Shown in pieces: positions 58,701-63,130 of a stretch of 64,000 nt of DNA. The stretch covers positions 248,001-312,000 of the forward strand of contig CAZFZN010000001.1 of NCBI GenBank assembly GCA_964523105.1. Direction: 5' to 3'. The DNA comes from V1-33 sp964523105. GTDB lineage: Bacteria; Verrucomicrobiota; Verrucomicrobiia; Verrucomicrobiales; V1-33. The notes beneath the pieces were generated by a model. It was given only the letters and a program-made list of their open reading frames with translations, did not search any database and was not told where the DNA came from. The number at the start of each line of letters is the position of its first letter. Within the stretch, counting starts at the first letter, position 1. Made by a program: the position numbers and the translations under genes.

Positions 58701-59432
58701 GTGAACGGCGTCTCCCGGAAGAACATCGCCCGGCTCAACCAGGATGGATCGCTCGATACTTCGTTCAATCCCGGCATCGGTCCGGACGACGAAGTGCTGA
58801 CGATTGAGATCGCTCCGAACGGCACGATCCTCGCCGGCGGCAAGTTCAGCACCTGGAACGGCAGCAGCGCCGGCGCCAAAGTGGTGCTCCTCACCTCCAG
58901 CGGAGCCCGCAACACTTCGTGGACTTCTCCCGTGTCCGTCGCGTCCGGGGACAGTGTGAAGTGGATCAAGCACAGCACCGCCGGAGTCTATATCGGCGGC
59001 AAATTCACTGCACCGCTGAACGGCCTCGCCCGCCTCAACAGCTCCACCGGCGCCTTGGATGCCGCCTTCGCGATCACCACCGGCACCGGCACGGGCTCGG
59101 TGAATTCCGGCACCATTCTCGATGACGGCAAGGTCCTCGTGGCCGGTGATTTCACCTCCATGAATGGAGTCGCACGCAATCGCATCGCACGTCTCGACAC
59201 CAACGGATCGCTCGACACGACGTTCGCGCCGTCCCCGGCATTCGACAGCCAGGTGTATGCCCTGCTCCGTCTGCCCGGCGCCGGCTTTGCCCATGCCGGC
59301 GGCACATTCAACAACTACAACGGCAACTCCCGCACCAAAATCACGGTCTTTGACACGGCGAACGGCTCTGCGGGCACCTCCGGATGGGGGCCATCCGGCA
59401 TGACCATCAACGCCATCTACAACATCCAGTAA
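43761..59432 (+). CDS. Giant prepilin-like, multi-propeller surface protein (5223 aa)
   Basis: Not a recognised named protein. Residues 1-35 are a class III (type IV prepilin) signal: leader MALKKLLA, then YTLVEVLVTVAVIGGLSAGA with Glu at mature position 5, then a pilin-like helix. Ala replaces the usual Gly before the cut. Residues 36-200 resemble a small pseudopilin head. Three chitobiase C-terminal-like beta modules follow (EIYYYSTDSTGASNWRRYEG and two relatives, about 225-520). Residues 528 to about 4205 hold 15 tandem propeller-like blocks. From about 4212, delta-60 (DUF5122) blades appear (KVLIGGDFETFNGASR), interrupted by a roughly 650-residue insert with a CBM-like NILTNGSFESGAW module, then five more blades to the end. 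A prepilin-type signal would have it cleaved by a PilD-type peptidase and assembled or extruded by a type II secretion/pilus machine. No frameshift is seen. GC is much lower in the repeat region than at the 3' end. Confidence 0.88.
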   Translation: MALKKLLAYTLVEVLVTVAVIGGLSAGAYLIITNVSDSSARAKLEQDVRAVNRAIQIYQTHGGKIPAGLTGEAVLTRLRKEAANAKLAGLKGSMIDPRMSIRWQSANEASSGSLRAYWDDASRQFILAENGSDPGVKEFYLGEMPDLSGSAGLDAERAGTADFASNDKWVWDYLSGGGVGRLTPDFVTPGNNDPNNTDGLPEAHTIPLDPPLFSVRSGTFPINWYPGTVALSLPPSAPPTVAEIYYYSTDSTGASNWRRYEGPLSVDPGTSIVARTVTLDPDNFEDSATVSERYDLTSMQLEIAANFPRTAFNYRELGGTMHGATSTPAPPSGVVTITNLANVPTEHITSDKFQVFWTFDGSDPALATSTGRVAGPVFQGIHNGTEVPITLPAYRPDGTATVRIRAVAIDPLYFRTSEEQTVSFGVEKITLPATTLSVETDKVVMTTVSDSARLPVGSRIFYKDDGGDPGSNNGEPSDASAQQYTAPISFPSGLTQYTARSYPPSHLTLWFNAGESSTIGTGTTPDGYYFATSPGNTTLYQFDSTTGSNIVRSTECLFPPAGVAYLPDSGRVYYVEVAAGGWNLGRYDMATGTHASAGQLTSGGLDYVPSVQPRNLVGYNNSLYYLGEDTDDLVRIDFNPNGSIRAQYKFADIADDLTALHNVGDVAADSTGTLYISAQNAWATYNLKSLSGFTVPVSNPAWAWSGLVTGQSGQLFGVRDTEPGKFYTVDKSTGAGNTPVDFSPAQSFDDFGGPLGTVPFQLPPGHFALSPGRDDVLRLNLDTGRQYLFASNIGITPSALAANNTGGMLYAAGPDPADSSNILLKSISIASGEISTVGSLTDPALAFRPSSLPDALTWFDGALYHIPSNTSNLVKVDITGGAITAQTLIADLLEGVSIHPILGVVDGMTIGPDGQLYVASSDHHILFSYDIGSLGGFNNIRSKAESVYTAITYRADKQMIGIPATNGSTKRQLFTVDDTNGDQGFLRNVIPAAEISDITGIYDGAATTVTSDYFAVDGLTTRIYRFDPATGANAILTSTAPWVPATVAYDAENQRLYYTKQGGTQLGSYNIATGSHSSAGSLNAGTLTFPVSASPSNLTFFNGSLYFIASGSDDLIRVDINQTGTIADAWKVADINGNTPFSSVGDIAIDAGGYLYLSDATTFSRFDLKSLSGYTVLSSSLASPYDAMFTEAGAALYGLTAGAPRNIVTINMADGTASGNTVTSPLRSFVDAASAQQRVNVTPAGGTYYASATGKQTIYSLNITSGQLHPVTASCPVSPEALAYDDEGQRVYYTESTASSANIGLYQYDLANQRHSFVGNLAAPSLGYTITSSPRNLVYFAGGLYTIPAGDDLVEIKLSGDTLSALSKFADVSGDTAAIGNAGAFAVDSTGTAWISQDTGNLLARFNFYTRNAYTVVNSSDARMTGLVFSPANALYGTHSATPTSIQKIDLSNGNRTPQATTSPLLSLRDISGVNSRPRPPLPDCYAVGGDNNRIYQFDPATGVTFTVTSSAPFSLSALARDPVNNVLYYTENRTSEWRLGKYTVSTNTHSTLATIGNGSWSYPVNTNPGNLFFYGGHLYVIMPGSDDLVQISLNAGGTAVSGVTKVVDLTEDYVNLGNVGDVAVDSSGTAWIATGNNSIAKFSMVTLSGFTQLSSGQPNYSSLIFTNSGLFFGSHPVSEGSVFAVDSGDGSPTHSADTFPRITFWDMAGHEASVPYSQSNSLWAIDENTGRLGEFVNWNLPNVEARSYGPIRYLNNGVVTGFSGSGYALESLAVTSGGTVYFVRNEPTVVNGVTYKRALFTFELTSLSPTPTPTIPRATFLGDLEAALSVTGVVGDVTETDEVNGLAIGPDQRLYVLYSEGSGGSTDYLFRINSFSTSAGSLNNVSLIGPLAGAGDAVTSGQDMVFHGASLYITDDQDDEVYVVNAANGAITSVVSSDTFTKYEGFTVFSPTGEIVGANSDSGTTDALHIRKVRPGDGNNDLNRFNYASLSASFLSDLEGLAFPGGTLTTSTTPPAPYFAINRTNSIFRIDPSNGITTTATSSAPFNLDAIAYDATAAVLFYVQNSNTTIQLGKYNLATGNHTVLGDLKLSGSFRPSVHPQHLICYQGDLFYIAPAGSQSFLIRVQVSPTEILAQDSISRLSATSGWNVTAASIDNNGIVYFREGTNLRTYDIRRLGNMTTVSSSCAPYESLLFATDSGTHFGARNTALTSVEPVNNTNGTGGTPVATSPSVALYDMTGANNAPPQLWVNTTYYAVGGSNSDIYVVDTSNAANSIRTSTSLFPSISSVAADSSGTKVYYVQQGSPYTLAVYDTTLNTHTALAQLANTGTVRPTSQIENLTWFNGHLYWLQPNTDNLYKIELKGDGSFSDTFLAADIADNDEAAVGAVGDLAVDATGWLYISGSNRFAKYNLASLNGFTTLALNPSAVWSGLMVDSSGSTFYGVRSNEPGNLYLVNASDASGTLIGAFNAIRSITDLGSPQIPVPAILSGQRYFITENSRTINRLDLNTGKTYRITSNVPNLPTGIAHDFTNNRLYLTTHTGSTPAAFGTARLVLHDLSNGITSDLSTLSSGFSYIPATMPLALVYAQDALYYIPPMTDDLVKVTLTGTAPASQTKVVDLNGNASLGEVNALTVSPDGAMFISSSDSHFLAKYNLSSLSGFDVVRAFPKANATALTYDDTNALHGVFAGENTLLYTLNAVNGASAFKLTADAPLYDITGLNTDVLPAFSRSLWAISRNGTNHQLIEVKNWDIPASRTAVNWGNLTYNNGSSWSNMRTSSIQIYGLALSSGGVGYFVATGQTSISGTNYDWGLYQLDLSTLQNGVPPRVTFLGDLKPRLDTLSPSTGSSESRWITGLTIEPSSGRLFGQLLDGRSDGADVLFTINSLQRGSGNALTDLSIVGSMSSASATITHGKGIAFDRNGTLYNADYTDKTVDSIDPSTASNLGVVSNGETNAYSALCVDPVTGQLIGTEFSSTNTRRIVPGSANDPLDFSFSGTLGVGAVYAMSFLTWPVTLPDTPPPLYYATDNTTTLYSFDAITGTTYPLSPAAPFAARSLAHDPQNRILYYLENVDTGFRLAQYNIGTSTHTIMGNLDQRTNGSWSYDPTACPNNLEFSGGSLYYVHPNTDDLVRVFLSGTTIVDQVKIADVSANAQNFGGAVTELSIGTGNILWISAVNGLYKYNLGLLTGFAPVAPGAQYAGIFFDQNGNDLYGTSFADQSTIHAVNQTTGVITPVAMTSPAVNFEDFGAYPPAPPTPVGTYYAVNGTPTLYLMDQLTGGISAASAGAPYSMSAVGYDVDRNLVYYVQHGTDAWSLGRYNPATGTHTDLGRASETHPLGTTSGAQPDNLFVWNSQIFYIKPGTDDLMRIELSPDDSSLLFYCKAADITNNASIFSTIGDVAVSSNGLAYFATPQLVARYDLKSMSGYTVIRSSPSEDWQALLMGADNQLYGIQAGDPAKIYRITQNTAVPSYIADISAGIQFSDLAGRHPLVTPSTAAGQVYAAVGNSNTIHLVNVGTGANRLVTGNAPFPVKAVAYDYDNAAIYYTEYSSSSTRLGRFDLRNSRHTIASDLRAEAWNYPASATISSLIYSNGDLYYIHTNTDDLIRISLNNGQVNDQSLVAHITNNAKSLGEIGAMAVADGGYLYFSRTDAPLFARYNMARQSSYVELNTTDARFHGLVFYQGSLYGSRAVQSDRTVEIEPGDASIISTSPQTSPVQTLEDLAWITPEFTTVTSRYYATDRTSTIYQIDPASGETVSFASTAPVLAEAIAYDLGSDRIFYLETPGSGFRLGMYNADAATNTVLGSLQASGFSYVPADQPRSIVHYNGALYYIARNSDDLVRVEVNGFSIISQEKITDLSGNTENYDASAMALNNSGLLYFRSGGGLYRCDLRNNGSGLTTISNSSPAWEGLVFSEDSSTLYGAQAAALTRVDRVSTSSGSATTGIQTNPAVNLHEITGPNTAPAPVAPYYYAANSTNRLYRIDPTTSVTTQLPGSWSYNFDTIAYDQAAGEVYLVQNTDSSARLGRYTVATGTFSTVGVFVDTTITGTRVSLHPRNLVAYQGALYFIRRSSSSSERDDLIKISFSAAGAIASMSKVADLNGNSSFGDALSATVDNDGILYFSTSNRLYSYDIRKLSSLNLITTSFPQHDALLWYRGNDLLYGAQSSNATRLNSVNKASGGLGSLITTNPIITLSDLASGNTAPPPPWLSVPAVYASGDLYETSSGKYRGIAKIAPDGNIDPSFDTGTGVNAGSTVKALARTSDGKVLIGGDFETFNGASRSSIARLNGDGSLDTSFAPVISQSASGMGGTPYTLNWSTLGFNQDVSLNGTDTRLANTSSDLHGLSTSGGFSGFGYQTFNNVGGSGVAMTLYYSQNMMESGGLLDGAQNGPNLFGPSGSGANGGVHPDRRVVGPWNLRYNNDQAGTITPATVALSFSEPVFLNQMIVGHLAKVVGGGTAFGANILTNGSFESGAWNPTGYIPNSSYATRASAKVNISGSGHMSNWTPDKAHWIESSTRSTDGNRFLYILPSDQTWNFCVGQSLTVGGPTSGRQLITGRTYRVRYSAVTFNPNFPTGSGATQGKPAVEFGWTTPSGGSGFSELQNVREDATGLPATMTNASNWDNLQWRHYTGYFVAPEVNSSNYYINFWLSMVKAPGNVTTATSGMLFDNVRLQEVTAFSEAYEHAYVRAYSTPDGTGTPVAADTYANLSAEVNALLGSTSDPATTADLNNVLMDNDTANNVYHTVGKGAEAENRHGKVGFGWVTQPIRSVALSFWATSDTQSVTTQTVFTQTTAPTSYWSTTSTSNYAASQIAALTGYTGTLTELFKDNIDDGFDSGPYSSSYDIVYDRPSDASGATLVYTGGPVITGNPIYLHIKGGNAPAGQASQYVYDISTWNRTDTLTIADYWPETGSISHIAIFGGTDSNPPPSGQPKFESTPVVAGGTASLSNITFRRSVALPGQVWAVAEQANGKILIGGNFTSVNGVSRKNIARLNQDGSLDTSFNPGIGPDDEVLTIEIAPNGTILAGGKFSTWNGSSAGAKVVLLTSSGARNTSWTSPVSVASGDSVKWIKHSTAGVYIGGKFTAPLNGLARLNSSTGALDAAFAITTGTGTGSVNSGTILDDGKVLVAGDFTSMNGVARNRIARLDTNGSLDTTFAPSPAFDSQVYALLRLPGAGFAHAGGTFNNYNGNSRTKITVFDTANGSAGTSGWGPSGMTINAIYNIQ
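45342..56390 (+). repeat. Fifteen tandem protein-level repeat blocks, period about 236 codons
   Basis: Block starts, by the recurring Y-(Y/F)-A-x motif, are at residues 528, 767, 1013, 1248, 1486, 1721, 2019, 2254, 2493, 2729, 3023, 3260, 3500, 3735 and 3968. Thirteen A blocks are 233-246 residues long. Two B blocks (from 1721 and 2729, opening SLWAI) are 298 and 294. The order is A5-B-A3-B-A5. Each A block holds five strand-rich sub-repeats of about 47 residues with shared phrases (IYxIDPxTG, LGxYNxATGxH, LYYIxPxTDDLVRI, KVADIxGN, LxSLSGFT). These are consistent with propeller blades. Resemblance to DUF6923-type repeats is a guess from memory. Confidence 0.85.
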
Positions 59433-59488
59433 CCGCCGGCAGGCATCCATCCGGCAGTCACCGCCGCCAACCCTGACTTGTCCCTGAC

Positions 59489-60481
59489 ATGAACCAGCCC
59501 AACTCCCATCCTGCCCCGCCGGCAGTGCCCAAATCCCGCCGCAAACTCCACCGGATCTGGTGCACCGGCTTCGCCGTCCTTGGCCTTGCCGGGGCAGGTC
59601 TGGTGGCGCACTACAGCGGAATGCTGGCCGGCCCCGTATCCTCCGCCGGCACCGCTGCTCAAGCCCGCGAAGACGCGCGCCTCGCTCTGGCCGCATTCCT
59701 GGGATCGAGGACTCCTGCCGAACGCGCGGCGCGCGTCATCGATGGAGACAAACTGCTGCCGTTCATGGAAGCCTGGTATGCCGCCCACGAGGATGATCAG
59801 CTGTCGGCTGACCGCTTCGTCGCACCGGACTGGTCCTTCGAGGACGCCTCGCTGACAGCGCTGGAACTGCCGCGCGGGCGCGGACTTCCGCCGGTGGTGG
59901 CCTGTTTCAAGCAGGCTGGCGGGAAATGGCTGCTGGACTGGGAAATCTGGGCGCAGTCACTCGACGGACTCTTTCGCCGCTTCATTTACAAACCCGCAGA
60001 AGGGGAACACACGCTGCGCGCGCGCCTTGCCCGATCCGGATCCGGCGATGACATGACGCTCACTGTGACCGATCCGTTCGACTCACGTCAAAGCATCGCT
60101 CTCGATATCACCCGGCCGGACCTCAGAGCGCTCTATGCACGGGATCTCCCCGTGACGGGCAATCGGACGGCGACCGTCCAGCTGGTGTGGCTCAACGACT
60201 CCCTCACCGGCACGCTCCAGCCCTCGCTCCGGCGCCATCTCTGCTGGGGATTCCCCGGCCTCGATGGGAAGGAAGCCGACCATGTCGAAGTGAACCTGCC
60301 CAGCAAACACCGTCCTCCCCCTGGCGTCCCGGCGGTGCCGGCTGCCCCTGCGGCAGCGCTGGCCGCGGCCCCGGAGATCGAAGCCGCCGTGGAGGCAGCG
60401 CTGTCCCATCCCACGGCACGGGCGGTGCCCTCACGTGAAGGACCCGCAGTGCTGGAGTCGAACGAAACTGCGAGGAAATAA
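59489..60481 (+). CDS. Membrane-anchored protein of unknown function, next to the giant gene
   Basis: 330 residues, not recognised. A short basic cytosolic start (KSRRKLHR) leads to one membrane helix at about 24-41 (TGFAVLGLAGAGLVAHY), so most of the protein would face the periplasm. The body is a soluble alpha/beta domain (about 60-265) with WYAAHEDDQLSADRFVAPDW and FRRFIYKPAEGEHTLRARLA and no catalytic motif. The tail is Ala/Pro-rich. It starts 56 bases after the giant pilin-like gene on the same strand, with no terminator between, so it is probably co-transcribed and may help its assembly or anchoring. Downstream, 60509-60515 can pair with 60520-60526 in a 7-bp hairpin without a T-run. 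Confidence 0.75.
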   Translation: MNQPNSHPAPPAVPKSRRKLHRIWCTGFAVLGLAGAGLVAHYSGMLAGPVSSAGTAAQAREDARLALAAFLGSRTPAERAARVIDGDKLLPFMEAWYAAHEDDQLSADRFVAPDWSFEDASLTALELPRGRGLPPVVACFKQAGGKWLLDWEIWAQSLDGLFRRFIYKPAEGEHTLRARLARSGSGDDMTLTVTDPFDSRQSIALDITRPDLRALYARDLPVTGNRTATVQLVWLNDSLTGTLQPSLRRHLCWGFPGLDGKEADHVEVNLPSKHRPPPGVPAVPAAPAAALAAAPEIEAAVEAALSHPTARAVPSREGPAVLESNETARK

Positions 60482-60639
60482 CGCCCTCTCTCCAAGGGGG
60501 GAGCGAAGCGGGCGGAATCCCGCCCGGCCACCGATGGCTGCGGTTCGGGCCATGCAGAATCCGCAAATGTGGATGAATTTTGCTCGCCGCACGGTGATTG
60601 CGCCATAAGATCGCCTCCCATCACCGCTTCCCGTCCCGC

Positions 60640-61410
60640 ATGAAACATATCCTACTCTCCCTGTTGCTCGGTGGCTTCGCGCTTAGTCCTCCGCCGCTCC
60701 GTGCGGCCGACGAGAAATCCGAAGAAGCCGCCGGCGAATCGCAACTCGACCAGGTAAAACTGGGCGAAGCTGTCCTGAATGGCCCCGTCACCATGGAAAG
60801 CCTCAAAGGCAAAGCCGTGGTACTGGAATTTTGGGGCATCCACTGAGGCCCCTGCATTTCTTCGATGCCACAGTTGGTGGCACTCCATAAGCGCAAAGCA
60901 GATAAAGGTCTCGTCGTCGTTGGTCTCCACGTTCAAAATGCCACGGAGGATGAGATCGTCGAGGTTTCCAAAAAACTGAAAATAAAATTCCCGGTCACCA
61001 GCGGTGGCAATGGCGGTCCCGTCAAAGTCAGTGGCATTCCTCACAGTGCGGTCTTCGACGCCACCGGCAAACTGATCTTCGAAGGTCACCCGGCTGACAA
61101 GGACTTCGATAAGGCCGTGGATAAAGCCCTCAAAACGGTCACCGCGGCCTCGTCCGGCGATTCCAGCGGCCTCAGCCCCAAGCAGCCGACAAAGCCTGCG
61201 GCCCCGGCCGTTCTGATTCCCGAGAGAATGTGGACGAATGCCGATGGCAAGAAAATGTCGGCGGCGCTCATCGGTGTCGAAGGTGACAATGCCAAATTCA
61301 AGAAGAAGGACGGCAGTACTTTCACCTATCCGCTGAGCAAACTCATCGAGGAGGACCAGACGACCATCAAAGAGGCCGCAACACCCAAAGAGGAGACGAA
61401 AGAGGAGTAG
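60640..61410 (+). CDS. Probable selenoprotein: TlpA-like thioredoxin (Sec-Gly-Pro-Cys) with SHD1 domain
   Basis: A 256-residue exported protein read through one in-frame TGA at 60844-60846 (residue 69). Signal peptide MKHILLSLLLGGFALSPPPL; thioredoxin/TlpA-fold domain about 35-165; SHD1-like domain about 197-245 (RMWTNADGKKMSAALIGVEG, TYPLSKLIEEDQ). The UGA stands exactly at the first Cys of the redox motif: FWGIH-[UGA]-GPCISSMPQL, against the usual Cys-Gly-Pro-Cys. Cys72 and the cis-Pro loop (VSGIPHSAVFDATGK) are intact, and the frame stays open for 188 more codons with normal protein composition. A SECIS-like hairpin lies just downstream. It would reduce or exchange disulfides, or act on peroxides, in the periplasm. 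Alternatives are a TGC-to-TGA nonsense mutation or a sequencing error. No selA, selB, selC or selD gene is in the window. Confidence 0.8.
60866..60882 (+). promoter_or_regulatory. SECIS-like hairpin for selenocysteine insertion
   Basis: A perfect 6-bp stem, tgccac (60866-60871) with gtggca (60877-60882), and a 5-base loop agttg. The stem starts 19 bases and the loop 25 bases after the UGA, within the range known for bacterial SECIS elements. The loop has G in one of its first two positions, the feature that SelB recognises. The hairpin lies inside the coding sequence, as bacterial SECIS elements do. Confidence 0.6.
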
Positions 61411-61443
61411 TGCCCTCCCTTCCATCCGATCTGCATCTGCACG

Positions 61444-61471
61444 AAAAGGCAGCCTTCACCGGCTGCCTTTT
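61444..61471. terminator. Bidirectional Rho-independent terminator
   Basis: An 11-bp perfect stem, 61444-61454 with 61461-61471, and a 6-base loop. The right arm ends in TTTT and the left arm begins AAAA, so it can stop transcripts from both sides. It lies between the convergent selenoprotein gene (stop at 61410) and the membrane-protein gene (stop at 61477). Confidence 0.85.
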
Positions 61472-61476
61472 CTGTT

Positions 61477-63039
61477 TCAGCGAAAGAACAGAGCCTGCAC
61501 GGCATCCGTGCTGTTGCACCGCAGCAGCAGATCCGCCGTCAGCAGGGCGCTCCAGGCCCAAAGCAGGCCCTGCCAGATCATCCAGCCACGCCGGGAAAGG
61601 CCGCGCATCCGCCCGAGGGTCATCAGTTTTTCCGCGCCCCGCACGCAACTCCACACCAGCGGCAGATAGAGCACGAGCAGGAAGCGGGGATCGCTCTGCA
61701 CCGGCACATACCAGGCATACCACGCCCCGTAGGCCACCGTCGCCAGCAGCACGAACAGCACGCAGGCCGCGGAGCCGCAGGGCAGCCGCACCGGTGCCTG
61801 ACCCGGTGGACCGCGCCTTGTGAAGGCGACCGCGGCGGCGATCACCAGCAGTCCCGCCGCGGTCCACAGCCACGCGCCCTGACGGATGGCGTGCAGCTTC
61901 CAGAACAGATCGGGGGGCCACTCCGGCGGTTCTGTGCCAAGGAACCTTCCCCACACCTGGCTCCAGCCCGACGCCAGCCGCTCCCGCGCCTGTTCCGCGG
62001 TGTGAGTTTGGAAGTAATCCTCCCTGCCAGGCAGATCCACCCGCCGTCCGCCGACGGCGCGCGCATCTTCAAAGCGGTCCCGCAGCGCCATGGCCTCCGC
62101 ATCGCTGTCGAGCCACATCCAATGATGCTGCCAGGCGAAGAGCGGGCGGCCCCAGTGATCCATCGCCGCGCCGCAGCGCGAGCCGCACACCGCCACCCAC
62201 GCCATGACAACCACCAGCAGTCCGACGAAGTGATTGCGCGCGATCCACGTTTCATGCACCGCCTGCTCGCCGCGGCGGAAACAAATGCGCACCCAGCGCG
62301 CCGTGGCCGCCACCAGCCACGCGGCCACCACCAGCAGCGCCGTGACATCGGTGAGCCACGCCAGCCCTGTCAAAACGCCGAACACGGCATGCAGCCAGAC
62401 ACTGTTGCGGTGCAGCAGCCGCAGGGCGCACACCCACGACAGAAATACCAGGATGTAACTCAGGCCCGCAGGTCCAAAATTCAATCCATAGGGCAGGAGC
62501 GCCGCCAGCGTGGCCGGCAACAGCACCGGCAGCACCGTGCCGGGATGCAACAGCCGTCCGGCCAGCACTCCAAATAACAAAAGGAAGCCCGCGATCATCC
62601 ACTTCTGCCGAGCCTGCACCCGGGCCAGCAGCGCCTCGTCCTTTTCTGCCTCGAACCCCGCCCGCAGATGCCCCTCCTCCACGGCGCCGCGCATCACCCA
62701 AGGCCACAGCGGCTGCACGTCGCCATCCGTCAGATGCGGCAGCCAGCGCAGGGAATTCTCCGTTACCCCCGCCTCCGCATCCGGCGCATGAGCGTGGCGC
62801 GAGCGGATCAGGTTATTCAAGGCCACAGCCTCCCGCCGCTGCAGGCCCATTCCGTTGAAAGAGTCATCCGCAAATTCCGCCCCCGGCTTTTTCTCCCCTG
62901 ACCGCCACAGAAACAACCCCGCCACCAGCGCGGCCAGCAGGACGGAAACGCAGAACGCCGCCGTGCCCGGCCCCGGCGGCACGACGATCGTGCCTGGAGC
63001 AGAGAGCAGTTCATGGTCGCGGCGTTCGGAGTAGTTCAC
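61477..63039 (-). CDS. Polytopic membrane protein, possibly GT-C glycosyltransferase-like
   Basis: 520 residues with about ten hydrophobic segments. After one N-terminal helix (about 26-46) comes an exported loop of roughly 100 residues, then a dense cluster of helices (WMIAGFLLLFGVLAGRLLHP, LSYILVFLSWVCALRLLH, VFGVLTGLAWLTDVTALLVV). A second loop of about 95 residues (HWMWLDSDAEAMALRDRFED) precedes the last three helices. This layout, with a large loop after the first helix and the YVPVQSDPRFLLVLYLPLVW segment near the end, resembles GT-C (dolichyl-phosphate-mannose mannosyltransferase-like) enzymes. The Asp-rich catalytic motif is not clear, so the assignment is tentative. It is convergent with the selenoprotein gene and on the same strand as the NPCBM gene, 91 bases downstream of it. 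Confidence 0.72.
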   Translation of the reverse strand: MNYSERRDHELLSAPGTIVVPPGPGTAAFCVSVLLAALVAGLFLWRSGEKKPGAEFADDSFNGMGLQRREAVALNNLIRSRHAHAPDAEAGVTENSLRWLPHLTDGDVQPLWPWVMRGAVEEGHLRAGFEAEKDEALLARVQARQKWMIAGFLLLFGVLAGRLLHPGTVLPVLLPATLAALLPYGLNFGPAGLSYILVFLSWVCALRLLHRNSVWLHAVFGVLTGLAWLTDVTALLVVAAWLVAATARWVRICFRRGEQAVHETWIARNHFVGLLVVVMAWVAVCGSRCGAAMDHWGRPLFAWQHHWMWLDSDAEAMALRDRFEDARAVGGRRVDLPGREDYFQTHTAEQARERLASGWSQVWGRFLGTEPPEWPPDLFWKLHAIRQGAWLWTAAGLLVIAAAVAFTRRGPPGQAPVRLPCGSAACVLFVLLATVAYGAWYAWYVPVQSDPRFLLVLYLPLVWSCVRGAEKLMTLGRMRGLSRRGWMIWQGLLWAWSALLTADLLLRCNSTDAVQALFFR

Positions 63040-63130
63040 GCAGGGGAAAAATTGCCGCGCACTGTGCCTCCGCGCGCCTTGTCAGGCCATCAAAAACTTC
63101 CGCGCCGCAGCAGAAAAGTTCTCCCCGGCC

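Noticed and set aside
60844..60846. TGA read as a simple nonsense mutation making a pseudogene
   Set aside because: Its exact position at the catalytic Cys, the intact frame and codon composition afterwards, and the SECIS-like hairpin make selenocysteine more likely. The mutation remains a possible alternative.
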